Assembly: GCA_023268965.1 (NCBI GenBank)
Contig: JALRJE010000034.1
Location: forward strand, 1-34,661
Reading direction: 5' to 3'
Origin: Crocinitomicaceae bacterium
Lineage (GTDB): Bacteria > Bacteroidota > Bacteroidia > Flavobacteriales_D > Crocinitomicaceae
Length of the DNA: 34,661 nt
Shown: piece by piece, positions 34,266 through 34,661 of the stretch
Numbering within the stretch: position 1 is the first letter of the stretch
Layout: each line of letters opens with the position of its first letter
Made by a program: the position numbers and the translations under genes
Notes under the pieces: model-generated
Seen by the model: only the letters and a program-made list of their open reading frames with translations
Databases searched by the model: none
Told to the model about the DNA's origin: nothing

Positions 34266-34652
34266 TTAATTAGACTTGATAAGCTCACCTTGTTCAATCT
34301 GACGCTGAACAGGGTTGTTCATCATGATAGCTGTGCCTTGGGCTTCCTGTACGCCTGACACAGAGGTTGTAGCCTGTGTTGCTGCAGCTACCTGTGCAGC
34401 AGGAGATACCTGTCCCTGTACAGCCTGTACGCCCGCTAGCGTGGCAGCTACCTGAGGCTGGACTGTAGCAGGCTGTACCTGTGCAGCAGGAGCCATAGGT
34501 GCAGGCATAGCAATAGCAGCACCAAAAGGAGACTGTGCAGGCGTAGCTACAGGTGCAGCACCCGTTACCTGACCTGCAGTAGGCGCTACAATCTGACTTG
34601 CGTCTTCTTGAACGGTAGCTACAGTAGGCGTTGTAGGTGTCATCGTCTGCAT
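34266..34652 (-). CDS. Ala/Pro/Gln/Val/Thr-rich protein, unrecognised, possibly 5'-incomplete
   Basis: The frame runs from an ATG at 34652 to a stop at 34266 (128 residues) but stays open through the last three codons to the window edge, so the true start may lie outside. Composition is strongly biased: the middle is almost only Ala, Pro, Gln, Val, Thr, Gly and Met (for example QVTGAAPVATPAQSPFG and QVQPATVQPQVAATLAG). There is no hydrophobic signal peptide in the visible part. The C-terminal 15 residues (VQRQIEQGELIKSN region) are ordinary and hydrophilic. The DNA is visibly more GC-rich than the neighbours and holds in-frame repeats. I do not recognise a family. It could be a disordered linker-like region of a larger protein. 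It converges on recX with 9 bases between stops. Confidence 0.5.
   Translation of the reverse strand: MQTMTPTTPTVATVQEDASQIVAPTAGQVTGAAPVATPAQSPFGAAIAMPAPMAPAAQVQPATVQPQVAATLAGVQAVQGQVSPAAQVAAATQATTSVSGVQEAQGTAIMMNNPVQRQIEQGELIKSN
34390..34492. repeat. in-frame direct repeats in the low-complexity gene
   Basis: A 16-base unit ACCTGTGCAGCAGGAG occurs at 34390-34405 and 34477-34492, exactly 87 bases (29 codons) apart. GCAGCTACCTG occurs at 34384-34394 and 34444-34454, 60 bases apart. Both spacings preserve the reading frame. Confidence 0.8.
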
Positions 34653-34661
34653 GACGATCTT

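Overview
The window is a gene-dense stretch of a Bacteroidota (Bacteroidetes) chromosome. The evidence is internal and consistent. Two secreted multidomain proteins end in gliding-motility/CHU_C type sorting domains of the type IX secretion system. Most intergenic gaps carry a copy of the Bacteroidetes -7 promoter element TAnnTTTG, and Shine-Dalgarno sequences are largely absent. Gene neighbourhoods typical of the phylum are present: dut / sugar nucleotidyltransferase / TPR lipoprotein / DUF4292 lipoprotein / EnvC-like protein, and DUF177-rpmF-plsX-fabH-accB-accC. Genus and order cannot be fixed from the sequence alone. No tRNA, rRNA, CRISPR array, transposase or phage gene was seen, and no gene-free gap exceeds 300 bases.

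Layout, left to right. 1-110: no secure gene, possibly the tail of a plus-strand gene. 111-1481 (minus): an L,D-transpeptidase-like exported protein and a 1-Cys peroxiredoxin, separated by an intrinsic terminator. 1599-2759 (plus): dxr of the MEP isoprenoid pathway, divergent from the peroxiredoxin across a gap holding a 7-2-7 palindrome. 2767-7535 (minus): serS followed by a 1151-residue predicted outer-membrane protein of unknown function. 7662-12906 (plus): five tightly packed or overlapping genes (dut, nucleotidyltransferase, TPR lipoprotein, DUF4292 lipoprotein, degenerate M23/EnvC-like protein), a probable cell-envelope operon. 12878-16780 (minus): a small surface-polysaccharide set (flippase, Wzz-like chain-length protein, O-antigen ligase/polymerase-like protein). 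16823-23344 (minus): two tandem, paralogous T9SS type B cargo proteins (1274 and 898 residues) joined stop-to-start. 23456-27986 (minus): fatty-acid initiation operon DUF177-rpmF-plsX-fabH-accB-accC. 28065-31573 (minus): mutY, an M17 aminopeptidase and pdxA. 31673-34256 (plus): HU, a 30-residue mS38/AURKAIP1-like basic protein, RNase E/G and recX. 34266 to the right edge (minus): an unrecognised Ala/Pro/Gln/Val/Thr-rich reading frame.

Most of the window is housekeeping, arranged in short transcription units whose starts can be guessed from the TAnnTTTG boxes. In two cases (dxr, dut) the box lies so close to the start codon that the mRNA should be leaderless. At one site (after HU) the box overlaps the 5' arm of a terminator hairpin. 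The accessory-looking parts are the tandem T9SS adhesin-like pair with exchanged N-terminal modules, the neighbouring polysaccharide genes, the giant outer-membrane protein and the low-complexity right-edge frame. I do not see a clear-cut new defence or mobile system here.
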